NCBI GenBank assembly: GCA_020205615.1
Contig: CM035152.1
Coordinates: 118,890,043 to 118,954,042 of the forward strand
Source of the DNA: Panax quinquefolius
Taxonomy: Eukaryota; Streptophyta; Magnoliopsida; Apiales; Araliaceae
Direction: 5' to 3'
Length of the DNA stretch: 64,000 nt
Below are positions 1 to 10,363 of the stretch, piece after piece. The translations under genes were made by a program, and so were the position numbers. The notes below the pieces were generated by a model. It saw nothing but the letters and a program-made list of their open reading frames with translations. It made no database searches and was not told the DNA's origin. Every line of letters begins with the position of its first letter. Positions within the stretch are counted from its first letter, which is position 1.

Positions 1-1960
1 CATTCCTCATCGCTGCCTTGTGCTTCCTTGATTTTGTCCAATAGAGTCGGATGAGCCTCCATTGCGAACAATTTCCCCTCTGGCTCCCTTGAACTTTTTA
101 TCTCGAGTTCCAATCTAGCCATCTCCTTAATTAACTCTTTCGAAACATTAGCATTGCCAATCTACCACCGCTACTTCTTCTCATTTAGCGCAGATCTCGC
201 TACCACGTTCACTTTCCCCGGATGATACAAGATGTCACAATCGTAATCCTTTATAAGTTCCAACCATCTTCTTTGTCTCATATTCAACTCCTTCTGCGTG
301 AAGATATACTTCAGACTTTTATGGTTCGTGTATATTTCACACCTTACACCATATAAATAGTGCCTCCATATCTTTAAGGCAAATACTACCACCACCAATT
401 CCAGGTCATAGGTAGGATATCCCTTCTCGTAATCCTTCAATTGACGCGATGCATACGCAATAACTTTACCATGTTGCATAAGCACACAACTAAGTCTTTT
501 GTATGACGCATCACTAAAAATCACGAAGTCACCTGTATCGTCAGGTAAAGACAACACTGGTGTTTCACTCAGTCTTTTCTTGAGTTCCTTAAAACTCTCT
601 TCACACTTCTCCGTCCAGACAAATTTTACCAAATTCTTCATTAAATTCGTTAACGTTCCCGCTATCTTTGAAAAATCTTGGATAAACCGTTTGTAATAGC
701 CTGCCAGTCCTAAGAGACTTCTTACTTCAATCGGCGACTTTGGTTGTTCCCAATTCTGAACCGCTTCCACCTTTGTTGGATCCATAGAAATTCCGTCCTT
801 GTTGATCACGTGACCCAGAAATTGAACTTTCTCCAACTAGAATTCACACTTCGAGAATTTTGCGTATAACTCATCCTTCCTCAACGCCTCCAACACTAAC
901 CTTAAGTGTTCAACATGATCCTTGGAATAGATCAGGATATCATCTATGAACACAACTACGAATTTATCTAGGTATTGCTTGAATACCCGATTTACCATAT
1001 CCATAAACGCTGCTGACGCATTTGTTAACCCGAACGACATCACCAGGAACTCGTAGTGACCGTAACGAGTCCTGAACACTATCTTAGGTACATCCTCCTT
1101 CCTCATCTTTAACTAATGATATCCCGTCCTCAAGTCGATCTTGGAGAAATATTTTGCTCCCTTCAGTTGATCGAATAGATCATCTATCCTAGGTAACGGG
1201 TACTTTTTCTTAATCGTCACCTTGTTCAACTCTCGATAGTCGATACATAGTCTCATCGATCCATCCTTCTTTTTCACAAATAAAACTGGTGCTCCCCAAG
1301 GAGACACACTCAGTTGAATATACTTCCTATCCAATAACTCCTGCAACTGTAGCATCAGCTCCTTCATTTCTGCCGGTGCCATTCTGTAAGGGGATTTTGA
1401 AATCGGTGTCATTCCCGGTACTAAATCTATAACAAATTCAACCTCCCGATCCGGCGGAAGTCCTGGCAATTCCTCTGGAAATACATCCGGAAATTCGTTC
1501 ACTACTGGTATCTGTCCCATCTCTATCCCTGCTTTCTGCGTATCGACGATATGGGCCAAATATTCTACACATCCCTTTCTTAGTAACTTCCTCACTTGCA
1601 TCATCGTCAGACAACTTGAGTATCTCGGCGACTTACTTCCATAGAATGCTACCTTAGATCGATCTGGAGTCCTAAGGTTTATACACTTATTTTGGCAATC
1701 TATCATCGCTCCATGGTTAAATAACCAATCCATTCCTAGAATTACATCAAAGTCTCCTAATTGAATTGGAATTAAATCCACGGGTAACTTATATCCCCTG
1801 ATGTCTACAAGACAATTTCTATAGACATGGCTAACGGGAATCATTTCCTTATTAGCAACTTCTATGTTCATAGGATATTTTAATTCTTCCTGGGGTAAGT
1901 TTAACCGTTGGGAGAATTCATGCGATCTGAAGGAACAAGTAGCACCGAATCAAATAATAT
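1..1960 (-). pseudogene. TE3 pol remnant: protease, reverse transcriptase, RNase H (Tekay/Del-like Ty3 chromovirus), cut by window edge
   Basis: Minus-strand Ty3-type polyprotein. Reading from high to low coordinates I see the end of an aspartic protease, then RT with [18 protein letters not shown] and KIDLRTGYH, the catalytic [12 protein letters not shown] near 925-965, the connection domain ([15 protein letters not shown]), and RNase H (FSDASYK near 506, HPGKVNVVA). It is broken. One base is lost in the protease active site DSGA near 1943-1948, where the sister element TE4 keeps three C and this copy has two. TAG replaces Gln at 1113-1115 and Trp at 837-839. RNase H has YTNHKSL where the family has YTDHKSL, so a catalytic Asp is lost. 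The ADALSRK motif is also degraded. Integrase would lie left of the window. Clade is from family resemblance; the breaks are seen directly. Confidence 0.9.
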
Positions 1961-3003
1961 GTAGCAGATATATCATTGATCGGAATGATACCTGAAACCA
2001 CGTCCCTGGATGCGACCGCATCTTGAACCATCATGTTGAAAGTCCTTGCTGTTGGTCGATTCTGAGTTGGTGGTCCATTAATCGTGAGATTCCCACCGCT
2101 TGGTCCCCTTCCTCCATTTCCTCCTGATGTGTTCTTATTTGGGCAATTCCTTGCCTGATGATCAAATGCTCCACAGTTGAAGCATCCCTTTCTCTTTAGT
2201 GCAGAGAAATTGGGAGAGATGTGCCCCTCCTGCCCGCAGTTGAAATAGACATTTTTTTCTTTTAGACATGCTCCTGAGTGATTCCTCCCACACTCCTTGC
2301 ATGCCTTAGTTTCCTTCTTTGTTTCCCCTGGTTTTCCCCTAGAGTTTCCCGATTTGAAATTGTTGCTGCTACTGTTGTTATTGTTCCACTTCCTCTTGTT
2401 TGCACCACTACTGCTGCTACCTTCCCCATGATTCCATCCTTCATTCTTCTTCTTTTTCTCCTTGTTAAATTTCATCAGGGCCTCACTTCCGCCTTCAGCG
2501 ATTATAGCTTTCTCCAGGAGAGTTATGAATCTATTCGTTTGTAACACCGAGAGTCTGCTATATAGCCATGGTTTGAGACCCTGCTCAAACCTCCTCATTT
2601 TTCTCTCCTCAGTGTCGACCTGGTGAGGCACAAACCACGCCAGCTCGTTGAATTTTGCGGCATATTGAGGTACCGTCATGTCTTCTTGCATCAGCTCTAG
2701 GAATCGCATCTCCATGCGACTCTGCATACTAATCGAAAAATAGTTCTCGAAAAAGATTTTCTTAAACCCTTCCCAAGGTACCACGCCTTCTCCAGCCCTG
2801 GTCTGGTTTGCCTCCCACCAGAGTTAGCTTAACCCTTCAGCATGTAAGTGGCGAAGATTTTTTTCTGATCATCACCTACTAGGGCGATAGAAAACGCCTT
2901 TTCGATTTCCTTGACCCAAGTTTGAGCTTCGATGGGTTCAGTGGTTCCTTTGAACTCTGGGGGTCCCGCGCTCTTGAAGTCCTTGAAGTGTGCCACTTGG
3001 GCC
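1918..3003 (-). pseudogene. TE3 gag, main body
   Basis: Capsid/nucleocapsid remnant. It begins at the TE4 insertion point with HFKDFKSAGPPEFKG and EAQTWVKEIEKAF, and runs through the retrotransposon gag domain (MRFLELMQEDMTVPQYAAKFNELA, RRFEQGLKPWLYSRL) into a Gly/Asn/Ser-rich linker. Two zinc knuckles follow: a decayed one (YFNCGQEGHISPNF, first and last Cys lost) and an intact one (CFNCGAFDHQARNC). A stop and a frameshift lie near 2785-2831, and the frame is lost again just before the protease. Its missing N-terminus (residues 1 to about 45) is at 29270-29414; the two parts join across TE4 in one reading frame. Gag would form the virus-like particle in which reverse transcription takes place. 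Confidence 0.88.
2999..3003. other. TE4 target-site duplication, left copy (GGGCC)
   Basis: GGGCC lies directly left of the LTR terminus TGTGACACCC at 3004 and again directly right of the other terminus at 29270-29274. The TE3 gag reading frame continues across the pair. Together these fix TE4 as one insertion spanning 3004-29269. Confidence 0.9.
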
Positions 3004-4976
3004 TGTGACACCCCCAAATCCGATACTTCCATTTCCACGGGATTTAGTGTTCACTGTACAAACATCATCTATCATAAATAAATGCAAACCATGCAATAGA
3101 TAGAAATAATAAATAAATCTCCCCTTATGGGGTTACATCAACTGCATAATGAATAAAATCCTAGGTTGCTCTAACCTTAAAACATCTGTGTAGAAACATA
3201 AACAAATAATAAGTCTTAAGAACATCAAGTCTAAATATCATTACATAACCACATAAATAATCAGTCTTCATTACTTGCTAATCTTGCCCTTGCCCTTACT
3301 AGTGGAAGGTTCGTCTGATCTTTCGTTCTTAACTGCAATGTTATTATTACGCAAGAATGAACATGATTTCCCACAAGTATAACAATATAATAAATGAATA
3401 ATAACATGCGAATAAATCAAAGATTTCTGAAATAGGAAACTCAGCTTTTGAATCAAGAATAAATAGCAAGAGATAAAAGAACTTCTGAGGGTCATAAGAC
3501 CTTGAACTATGTCATAGGTTGTCAAGTGTTTATACTTGAAACTTTAACAGTCATAAGACTATGGACTCTTCTTCTCGTACTTAGGGGGATCAGCCCTTAG
3601 TACCATACCGTGCACAATATCTTAACGCTAACACATAAGTAATCCCCTATACAGGGTTGTTCATCTCAGTTTGACATTAGAGTCCGCACCAAAGGAAGTT
3701 TGGTTTGGATAATTCATCAAAGGTTCTGAAATTTAGAACACTCATCAACTATGGACTAGTCGAATCATTAAGGATTCGCTAGTCTAACAATGTTTAACAG
3801 TAACTGATAATTCAGTTTGAATAAAATCTCAAAAGGTATACAATAGAATAAGTATTGTATAACAGCATCATTCTTAAAAGATTAATAAACTTTAATATAA
3901 CAAAATAGACTTGATCAATAATAATGAGAACTTGCTCAATGTAGAAAGGTGAGTTTATCAACTTATATAACGATAACAAGTAGGGTTAGGAAACTTGCCT
4001 CGTGCGTAGATTACACCTTAATTAAACTTGTTCCTTGATTTAAATCCTACATATCATTTATGTTCACAATACTAGTCAATTATAATGTCTTAATCATCAC
4101 AAGTTCATTCTTTTTGTTTAAACTCGAATTATGACCATGCTTAGTCAAATTACCATACTTGTTTTCACGTAATATTACACTATACGAACAACAACCTAAT
4201 TACATAATCAACAATTCAATCAACATGTAAATGTCTTCTTGACCTGATAAAAACTTATTTTAATATCTTATTATATGTCTAACAAGTTTTTATATTCATT
4301 AGATTAGGTTACTATCAAATTTCTATACTTGAACACTTTTAAAAAATGCATTTCTGGACATTCTGCTAAGTAGAATCATGGCTCCTTCGCTATGCTTATT
4401 CTTGTGGCTTGGAATGGTCTTTAGCGCTCAAGACGAAGTCTTAAGGCATGGAGTTGGCGGCGGCGCATGAGACTCGATTTCGATTCTATGATTAGCGAAA
4501 ATTGCGAAATGCAATAAAAAACTCCATTTAACTTATTTTTACACGAATTTAGATATACCCAACATTGTAATACACAAATAACTAATGCTCAACCCTTCAA
4601 GCATGTTTTTAACAAGTTAAAACATATAATTACATAATTAAAACATGCAAATTTCACTGTTCTTGATGTTTTTAAGGTTTTGAATATAAAACATAAAATT
4701 TAACACTACGGATTCGTTATAACACCAAATCCATTCATTCAAGCTTTGTTTTCTTCGTTTTAGCATGCATAATCATATACAAGTGTGAAATTTACAAAAC
4801 AATTTATGTTTGACATATTTATTTTACGTATAAGGGCCATATGGCCAGATAATATACTCTATAAATTTTGAAGCCATAACATTCGTTATAATATTATGAA
4901 ATTGATGATATGGAACCATCTAATACATAGGAAAACACATTAAAACAACATCTTAATACATATATACACATATATG
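3004..4976 (-). repeat. TE4 3' LTR, terminal segment
   Basis: Aligns colinearly with 26448 to about 28455 (shared runs include the segment around TCCCCTTATGGGGTTACATC). Begins TGTGACACCCCC at the TSD. A short minus-strand frame at 3271-3525 ends in SDEPSTSKGKGKISK and is repeated at 26726-26950 (see findings on LTR exons). The LTR match stops in ACATATATACACAT near 4970-4976, where TE5 RT sequence begins, with an ATAT overlap at the junction. The whole stretch is non-coding LTR apart from that short frame. Confidence 0.85.
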
Positions 4977-6477
4977 CCCGTACCGAATTATGAAGGCAGT
5001 CTTTGGAATATCCTCAGTTCTAATCTTCAGCTGATGATATCCAGAACGAAGATCGATCTTTGAGAAGAATTGTGCTCCTTGCAACTGGTCAAACAGGTCA
5101 TCAATACGAGGTAGCGGATACCTTTCCTTGATGGTGACATGGTTCAATTCCCTCGTAGTCAATACAAAGTTGCATAATCCCGTCTTTCTTCTTTACAAAT
5201 AAAACAGGAGCACCCCAAGGAGATGTACTAGGACGAATGAAATCGATGTCCAATAACTCCTGTAGTTGGACCTTTAACTCCTGAAGTTCAATAGGAGCCA
5301 TTCGATATGGGGTTTTAGAAATGGGCTTTGTACCAGGTTCAAGATCAATAAAGAATTCAACTTCACGTTTTGGGGGTAGACCAGGAAGTTCTTCAGGAAA
5401 CACGTCAGGAAATTTACTAACAACAAGAATATTATTCAAATCTGACGTGTCTTTATTCAAATCCATAACATGGGCTAAGAAAGCTTGACATCCGTTTTTC
5501 AATAAGCGAATAGCTTTATGACTAGATATGACGTTGATTGATTTTAATGGCTTAGTTGCTTGAATTGCATAAATGCATTGGTTAGGAATATGAAAACTAA
5601 CAACCTTACGAAAACAATCAATTTTGGCATGATGAGTAGTTAACCAATCAATCCCTAAAATCACATCAAAAGAAAGAATCTTTAAAGAGATAAGGTCAAT
5701 AGGTAATGTGATGGTGCCAACTTGGATCAAACAAGATTTATAAACAGTGGATGTGATGAAAGTTTCTCCTAACGAAGTCTCCATAGATAAATTAAAGTCT
5801 AATTTCTCCAGAGTTAAGTTTAAACGTTGAGCACAAGTAGGAGAGATAAATGAATGGGTAGCACCGGTATCTAGTAAGGTATAAACCTCGCAAGAATTTA
5901 TGATTAGCTTACCCGTGATCACCTCGTTTGGGTTCCTCGCATTTTGACCAATCACGACAAACGCTCTTCGAGGAACCGTTGACTTTGACTTTTTCGGGGA
6001 TGACCTTTTGAGTCAACATCCCCATTGGACTTGGTTTCGCCATCTGCATACAATCTCAAGCGATATGTCCTTCCTTTCCACAATTATAACAAACCTTGAA
6101 CTGTTGTGGGCAGTTTGGGCTGATATATCACTCTTTTTCACATTTATAGCATACGACCGGTGGTCATTCTCCTCCCTTAGAACCAGTTGCTGCTGGTGTT
6201 GATGTCTTCACATGGTCATTGTTGAATCTCCTCTTTTTAAAATCTCCTCCCGACTCGCTTCTTCTATTCTCATGGCCATGATTACCACCAGAATGGTTAT
6301 CGCCTTTGTCTGTATTCTTCTTTCTCATTTGGTTATCGTTGTTACGATGATTTGTTGTCATCGATATGATCTAGTTATGGTCCCTTGGTTGAACGTACTC
6401 GTTATCTCACTCTAACAATTGAGCCCTGTTGACAACATCTGAATAGAGAAAAAATTTATGAGAAATGAGATACTGAC
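4977..6477 (-). pseudogene. TE5 gag C-terminus, protease and N-terminal RT (chromovirus), truncated
   Basis: Starting at 6477 the gag tail (ISHKFFLYSDVVNRAQLL) continues from 16363 across TE6. A basic Asn/Arg-rich linker follows, then two CCHC knuckles (CYKCEKE..ISPNC and CYNCGKEGHIA.DC) with stops in or next to both. The protease has [20 protein letters not shown] and [16 protein letters not shown] begins with [15 protein letters not shown]; a frameshift near 5155 separates LCIDY from [17 protein letters not shown] stops at IIRYGH, before the catalytic FIDD block, because the rest of pol and the 3' LTR have been lost at the junction with TE4's LTR. The protease closely resembles the one in TE6, so the two are one family. 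Confidence 0.88.
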
Positions 6478-7337
6478 TGTAAGACCCCAGCTTTTATAAA
6501 TAAAGATGAATTTTTCTATAAATATTATTTTTGAATATTATGGAATAAATTTGATATAATGTTATAGTTGTGGGTAATATTTATAAATTTTGTAAAGTAT
6601 GCAAGTTGTTATAAAATATTCGTTTGGTCTGGGAATATTCTTTTTGTTAGGGAATATTCGCATACAATGGCTCAATCATTGGTGGACCCCTAATAATGTA
6701 ATTATTATCGGATTGAGAAAACGACAAAAATATTTTATAAAAATAACTTGGCGGAGGTGTTACCGTTAAAAGCTGTTGAACTACCCGGTGGTAAAAATAC
6801 GATGTCTGGCGTAGTTGCACGTAGACACTGCAGTATTGATTATTGATGCTTACGTGAGAAGTCACTCAATTTATGCTCAATTATTGCTACGATGAATTCA
6901 CGATCATATCTCTTATATTATTGATTCAATTATTGTCACAAGATCATACGTATAATATGTTATAGTATTAAATCAATAATTGAGGACGACAAGTTATAAA
7001 TGATTAATAATTGTTGAAAGATTAAATATGTGTTGATGAAAAAAATGATTTGTGGTAAGTTTGATTATTTTATGGGGGCTCTATATGTCATCATCTAAGA
7101 GTCTCTTAAATCAATAGTAATTATCTTCGTCGATAGTAATTACCCTTGTGAATAGTATTTACCTTCGTCAATAGTATTTACCTTCGTTAATAGTAATTAC
7201 CTTTACCAGACGTCGAACCACTTGTCGTTTCACATTACAAAGGCCGAACCACTTGTCGTTTCACATTACAAAGCGTCAAACCGATTCGTCAAGCCACTTG
7301 CCTTTTCACACTAAGCGGTGCTAAGCTAGAAATCTTC

Positions 7338-7345
7338 TATAAATA
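7338..7345 (+). promoter_or_regulatory. TATA box of TE6 5' LTR
   Basis: TATAAATA in the context CTTCTATAAATAGAGGCC, repeated at the same place in the 3' LTR (14695-14702). TE2 (34235-34242, plus) and TE5 (18471-18478, minus) have the same octamer in their LTRs. The transcription start would be about 30 bp downstream, which would define the U3/R boundary. Confidence 0.65.
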
Positions 7346-7509
7346 GAGGCCTAGGGCTTCATTATTTTCATGAATTCATTCAAGCTATAGAGAGAGAAAG
7401 TATAGAGAGAATAAGAGAGAAAGAAGAAGAGTATTTTGTTACTACACCTGCTTTAAAGATTCAATCTCCTACCAAATGTAAGGGGTGTTATTCTTTCTTA
7501 TTCATGAAG

Positions 7510-7935
7510 AAGGCTGTTGTTATTCCATTGCTTATTATTACATTGGAATAACTTTGTATAAGTGGTTTACCCTATACTTGGTGACATTCTTCTATTATTT
7601 CATTGGAACATCACATACATGTGTTTTACAGGATTCGGTTCCGTCTTTATTATTATTTTGTTGGAACATCCATGCGTGTGTGTTTTACGGACTTTGGTTA
7701 AAATCTTTATTATTCATTGTTGGAACATCACATGCGTGTGTTTTTACAGGACTGGTTAAAATCTTTATTACTACTCTGTTGGAATATCCTATCGTGTGTT
7801 TTTACCGGATCTGGTTCCATCTTTATTATTCTGTTGGAACATCACATGCGGTGTGAATTTCACGACTGGTTCCGTTATTTATTATTACATTGGAATAAAC
7901 CATGCATGTGGTCTATCGCATGTATGGTGATTTCT
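7510..7935 (+). repeat. Minisatellite in TE6 5' LTR, about 60-bp units
   Basis: Six or seven degenerate units built on TTGGAACATCACATGCGTG, then TTTTACAGGACTGGTT and AAATCTTTATTATT. The same array is in the 3' LTR (about 14870-15310). Units differ by substitutions and small indels. It lies between the leader and the conserved U5 block, so it would be transcribed. Confidence 0.75.
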
Positions 7936-8998
7936 TTTGTTATTCCATTCTTTATTATACCCAGTTGGTTAAAACTTTAACTTCTATACTCCATGAAATT
8001 AGTAGAATATCCTTGATATTTGCGTTTCATCCGATATCTTTTCATGGAAATATTCTTACGATCATTCTTGAATTTTACTCTACAAAATAGTATCATGTTG
8101 ACAATTTGGGCGTTAATAATTTCTGGATAAAATAATTCTTGAACTTGTTTTATTGAATTCTTATATCATTGTCATCATCCTCATGTTTATATTTTTTGAA
8201 AGTCATCGTGGCATTTGTAGTGCATAGATGGACTTGGTATGATTATGACCGAGAGACTATTCTTGTAATCATGACCGTAATATTACAAATGATGTGATAA
8301 AAATCCTCGATGGTCAGTAGTGCATTGATGAATGATTGTTGGCATGATCATGACCATTAATGAATACACAAATATTCTTGGCCCGTAGTGCATGAATAAT
8401 TGTGGTCGTGATACTAAAGAATATCCTTGGCCAGTAGTGCGGGGTGATTCGATGATGTGAAATATTTATTAAAAGTGAGTCTCATTTATAAGCGATGATG
8501 AAAAACCTTTTAAAACCTAAAAGATAGTAGACTTTATTTTCTACTTGACTCTTTTAATGGATTGCATATTCAGCTGCAGATTAAACCTGGTTGTCTATTG
8601 TATTTTATCGGTTTAACATTATTGAAGACTATTGATAATTTATTACGCATTATCTTAGTCATAATATTTCTTCTTTGGGCTAGTTGAGCTCACCCTTTCT
8701 TTCACCTTTATTCTCTTGAAATGATATATATGGCCGACGAGTCTGGGAAAGCAGTGATGGTCACGAAGATAGCATTAGTAGTCCTCACTATTACGTAAAA
8801 TAGTGTGATAATAATCAGTAATGAGGACTTTTTGTTTGAGTTTGTATAATATCTAGTAGGCGATATTTTTATTTAAACTCACGCTTTATGTCGTATTGTA
8901 CATATGGCAGTTATGTTAATAAGTTGTATTTAAATTACGCACCATGTAAGTGTATCACCCAAGATGGGTGATGTATACCTAATTTTGGGGCGTCACAG

Positions 8999-9016
8999 TT
9001 GGTATCGAGCTTAGGG
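8999..9016 (+). other. TE6 primer-binding site
   Basis: TTGGTATCGAGCTTAGGG starts one base after the LTR end. It matches the initiator tRNA-Met primer site TGGTATCAGAGC if one A is missing. TE5 has TTGGTACCAGAGCTTAGGG at the matching place, which suggests the A was lost, or miscalled, in TE6. Confidence 0.75.
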
Positions 9017-9212
9017 ATATGATCCCTGGCTAAGATGTGAGAATAGTACTAGGAGGGCTAAGATGTGAGAATAGTACTAAGAGGGGAGAGACGGGGAATA
9101 CCTTCGCTAGTATGACCTACCTAAGTTTATGTGATATTTTATTGGTTGGTCAGAAGATAGGGATAATTTGTTACATGTCAATTAACATTTTGTTTTGTGG
9201 CAGTATCTGAAA

Positions 9213-10318
9213 ATGACATCTGAGAATGTTGAGAATAGCAATGGAGCGCAGGCGATTGTTGATTCACCACATATCAATAATCAGGATAATGTGCATCAGG
9301 AAGGCGACAATCCTCATGCAAACAACAACACTAACCAAATAACGAATGATCAAATGTTCAGAGGCTTTATGTAATTTATTTGATAGCGGTGAGTAGAGCG
9401 ACTCGCCCAAAACGTAGGTGGAAACACGGAAAACTCTCGGTGGTCACCGCTAAACAATTTAAGGAGCTGGGACCACCGGAGTTTAAGGGAGAGCCAAAAC
9501 CACTTCTGGCGGAAGCATGGATAAAGCAGATTACCAAGATATTTGATGTCTTGGGATGCTCCGAGGAGCAAAAGGTTCCCTTCACGCCTTTATGTTTGCG
9601 AGAGGCGGATTCTTGATGGGAATCGATAAAAGCGTACTCAACCAATTTGTGATGAAGATATCTTGGGAGAAGTTCGAGGTCGTTCAACGATAAATACTTT
9701 CACGAAAGTATTCGCTACATGAAGGAGGTGGAGTTTATCAAGTTGGAACAAAACAATATGACCCAGGTCGCAATATGAGGCAAAATTTGCGGAGTTATCA
9801 CGGTTTCGTCCCCACTGGTGGATAATGAAGAGAGAATGGCGCGAATGTTTTTAAGAGGTTTGAAGGCGGAGATACGTCAACATCTTATTTCTCATAAAGC
9901 GTGTTTGTATTAGGATGTTGTAAATAGGGCTCGATTAGTGGAGCGCGATAATGAGTCAACGCGAACTAAAAGAGAGAGCGGTAAGCAAAATTATAATACC
10001 AAATGAGAATAGTCATCGGCGGTGACAACAAAGCGTGGAGGAATCAACGGGCCGGATATGGTAACCACTTGGTGGTAATCGAGGGCCAAACAATAAGAAT
10101 GGACATTTCAAGAAAAGGAGATTCAACAATGATGGAAAGATGTCAAACACTGGCACCCATTGTTAAGGAAGGAGAAAGACCACCTATCATATGCTTCAAA
10201 TGCGGAGGAGAGGGACACATCGATCCAAAGCTGCGTCATGCCAGTCAAAGCATGTTATAATTGTGGAAGAGAAGGTCACTTAGCTCGATTTTGTCATTCT
10301 GAAGACAAATTCAGCTAG
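9213..10318 (+). pseudogene. TE6 gag
   Basis: Starts ATG at 9213 with a Ser/Asn-rich N-terminus (MTSENVENSNGAQ), matching TE5 gag (MSTENVNSGVNE). Both then reach a DQMFRGF / DGMFRSF block followed by a stop where the sister reads Gln-Phe. The matrix-capsid part shows LGPPEFKGEPKPLLAEAWIKQITKIFDVLGC, then frameshifts near 9615-9790. The nucleocapsid has two knuckles: ICFKCGGEGHI, broken by a shift, and CYNCGREGHLARFC near 10257-10300. Ends at TAG 10316-10318 or reads on into protease; gag and pol look like one fused frame in the ancestor. Confidence 0.82.
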
Positions 10319-10363
10319 GATGGAGGCACCAAAGGCCATCCCGGAAAATTCAAAAGCCAGAAG

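Larger units (their letters stand above)
6478..8997 (+). repeat. TE6 5' LTR
   Basis: Begins TGTAAGACCCC and ends TTTTGGGGCGTCACA, followed by the primer site. Contains short GTAATTACC/GTGAATAGTATTTACC repeats (about 7115-7205), a TATA box at 7338, a GAGAGAGAAAG leader, a minisatellite of about 60-bp units (7510-7935), degenerate GTAGTGCAT repeats (about 8210-8440), and the GGGCTAGTTGAGCTCACCC block near 8676 shared by all LTRs of this family. Small plus-strand frames in 7485-8090 are read-outs of the minisatellite, not genes. Confidence 0.88.

Noticed and set aside
7485..8090. Overlapping plus-strand ORFs with Cys/Trp/Phe-rich translations
   Set aside because: They are read-outs of the LTR minisatellite; the frames are not kept in the 3' LTR copy.
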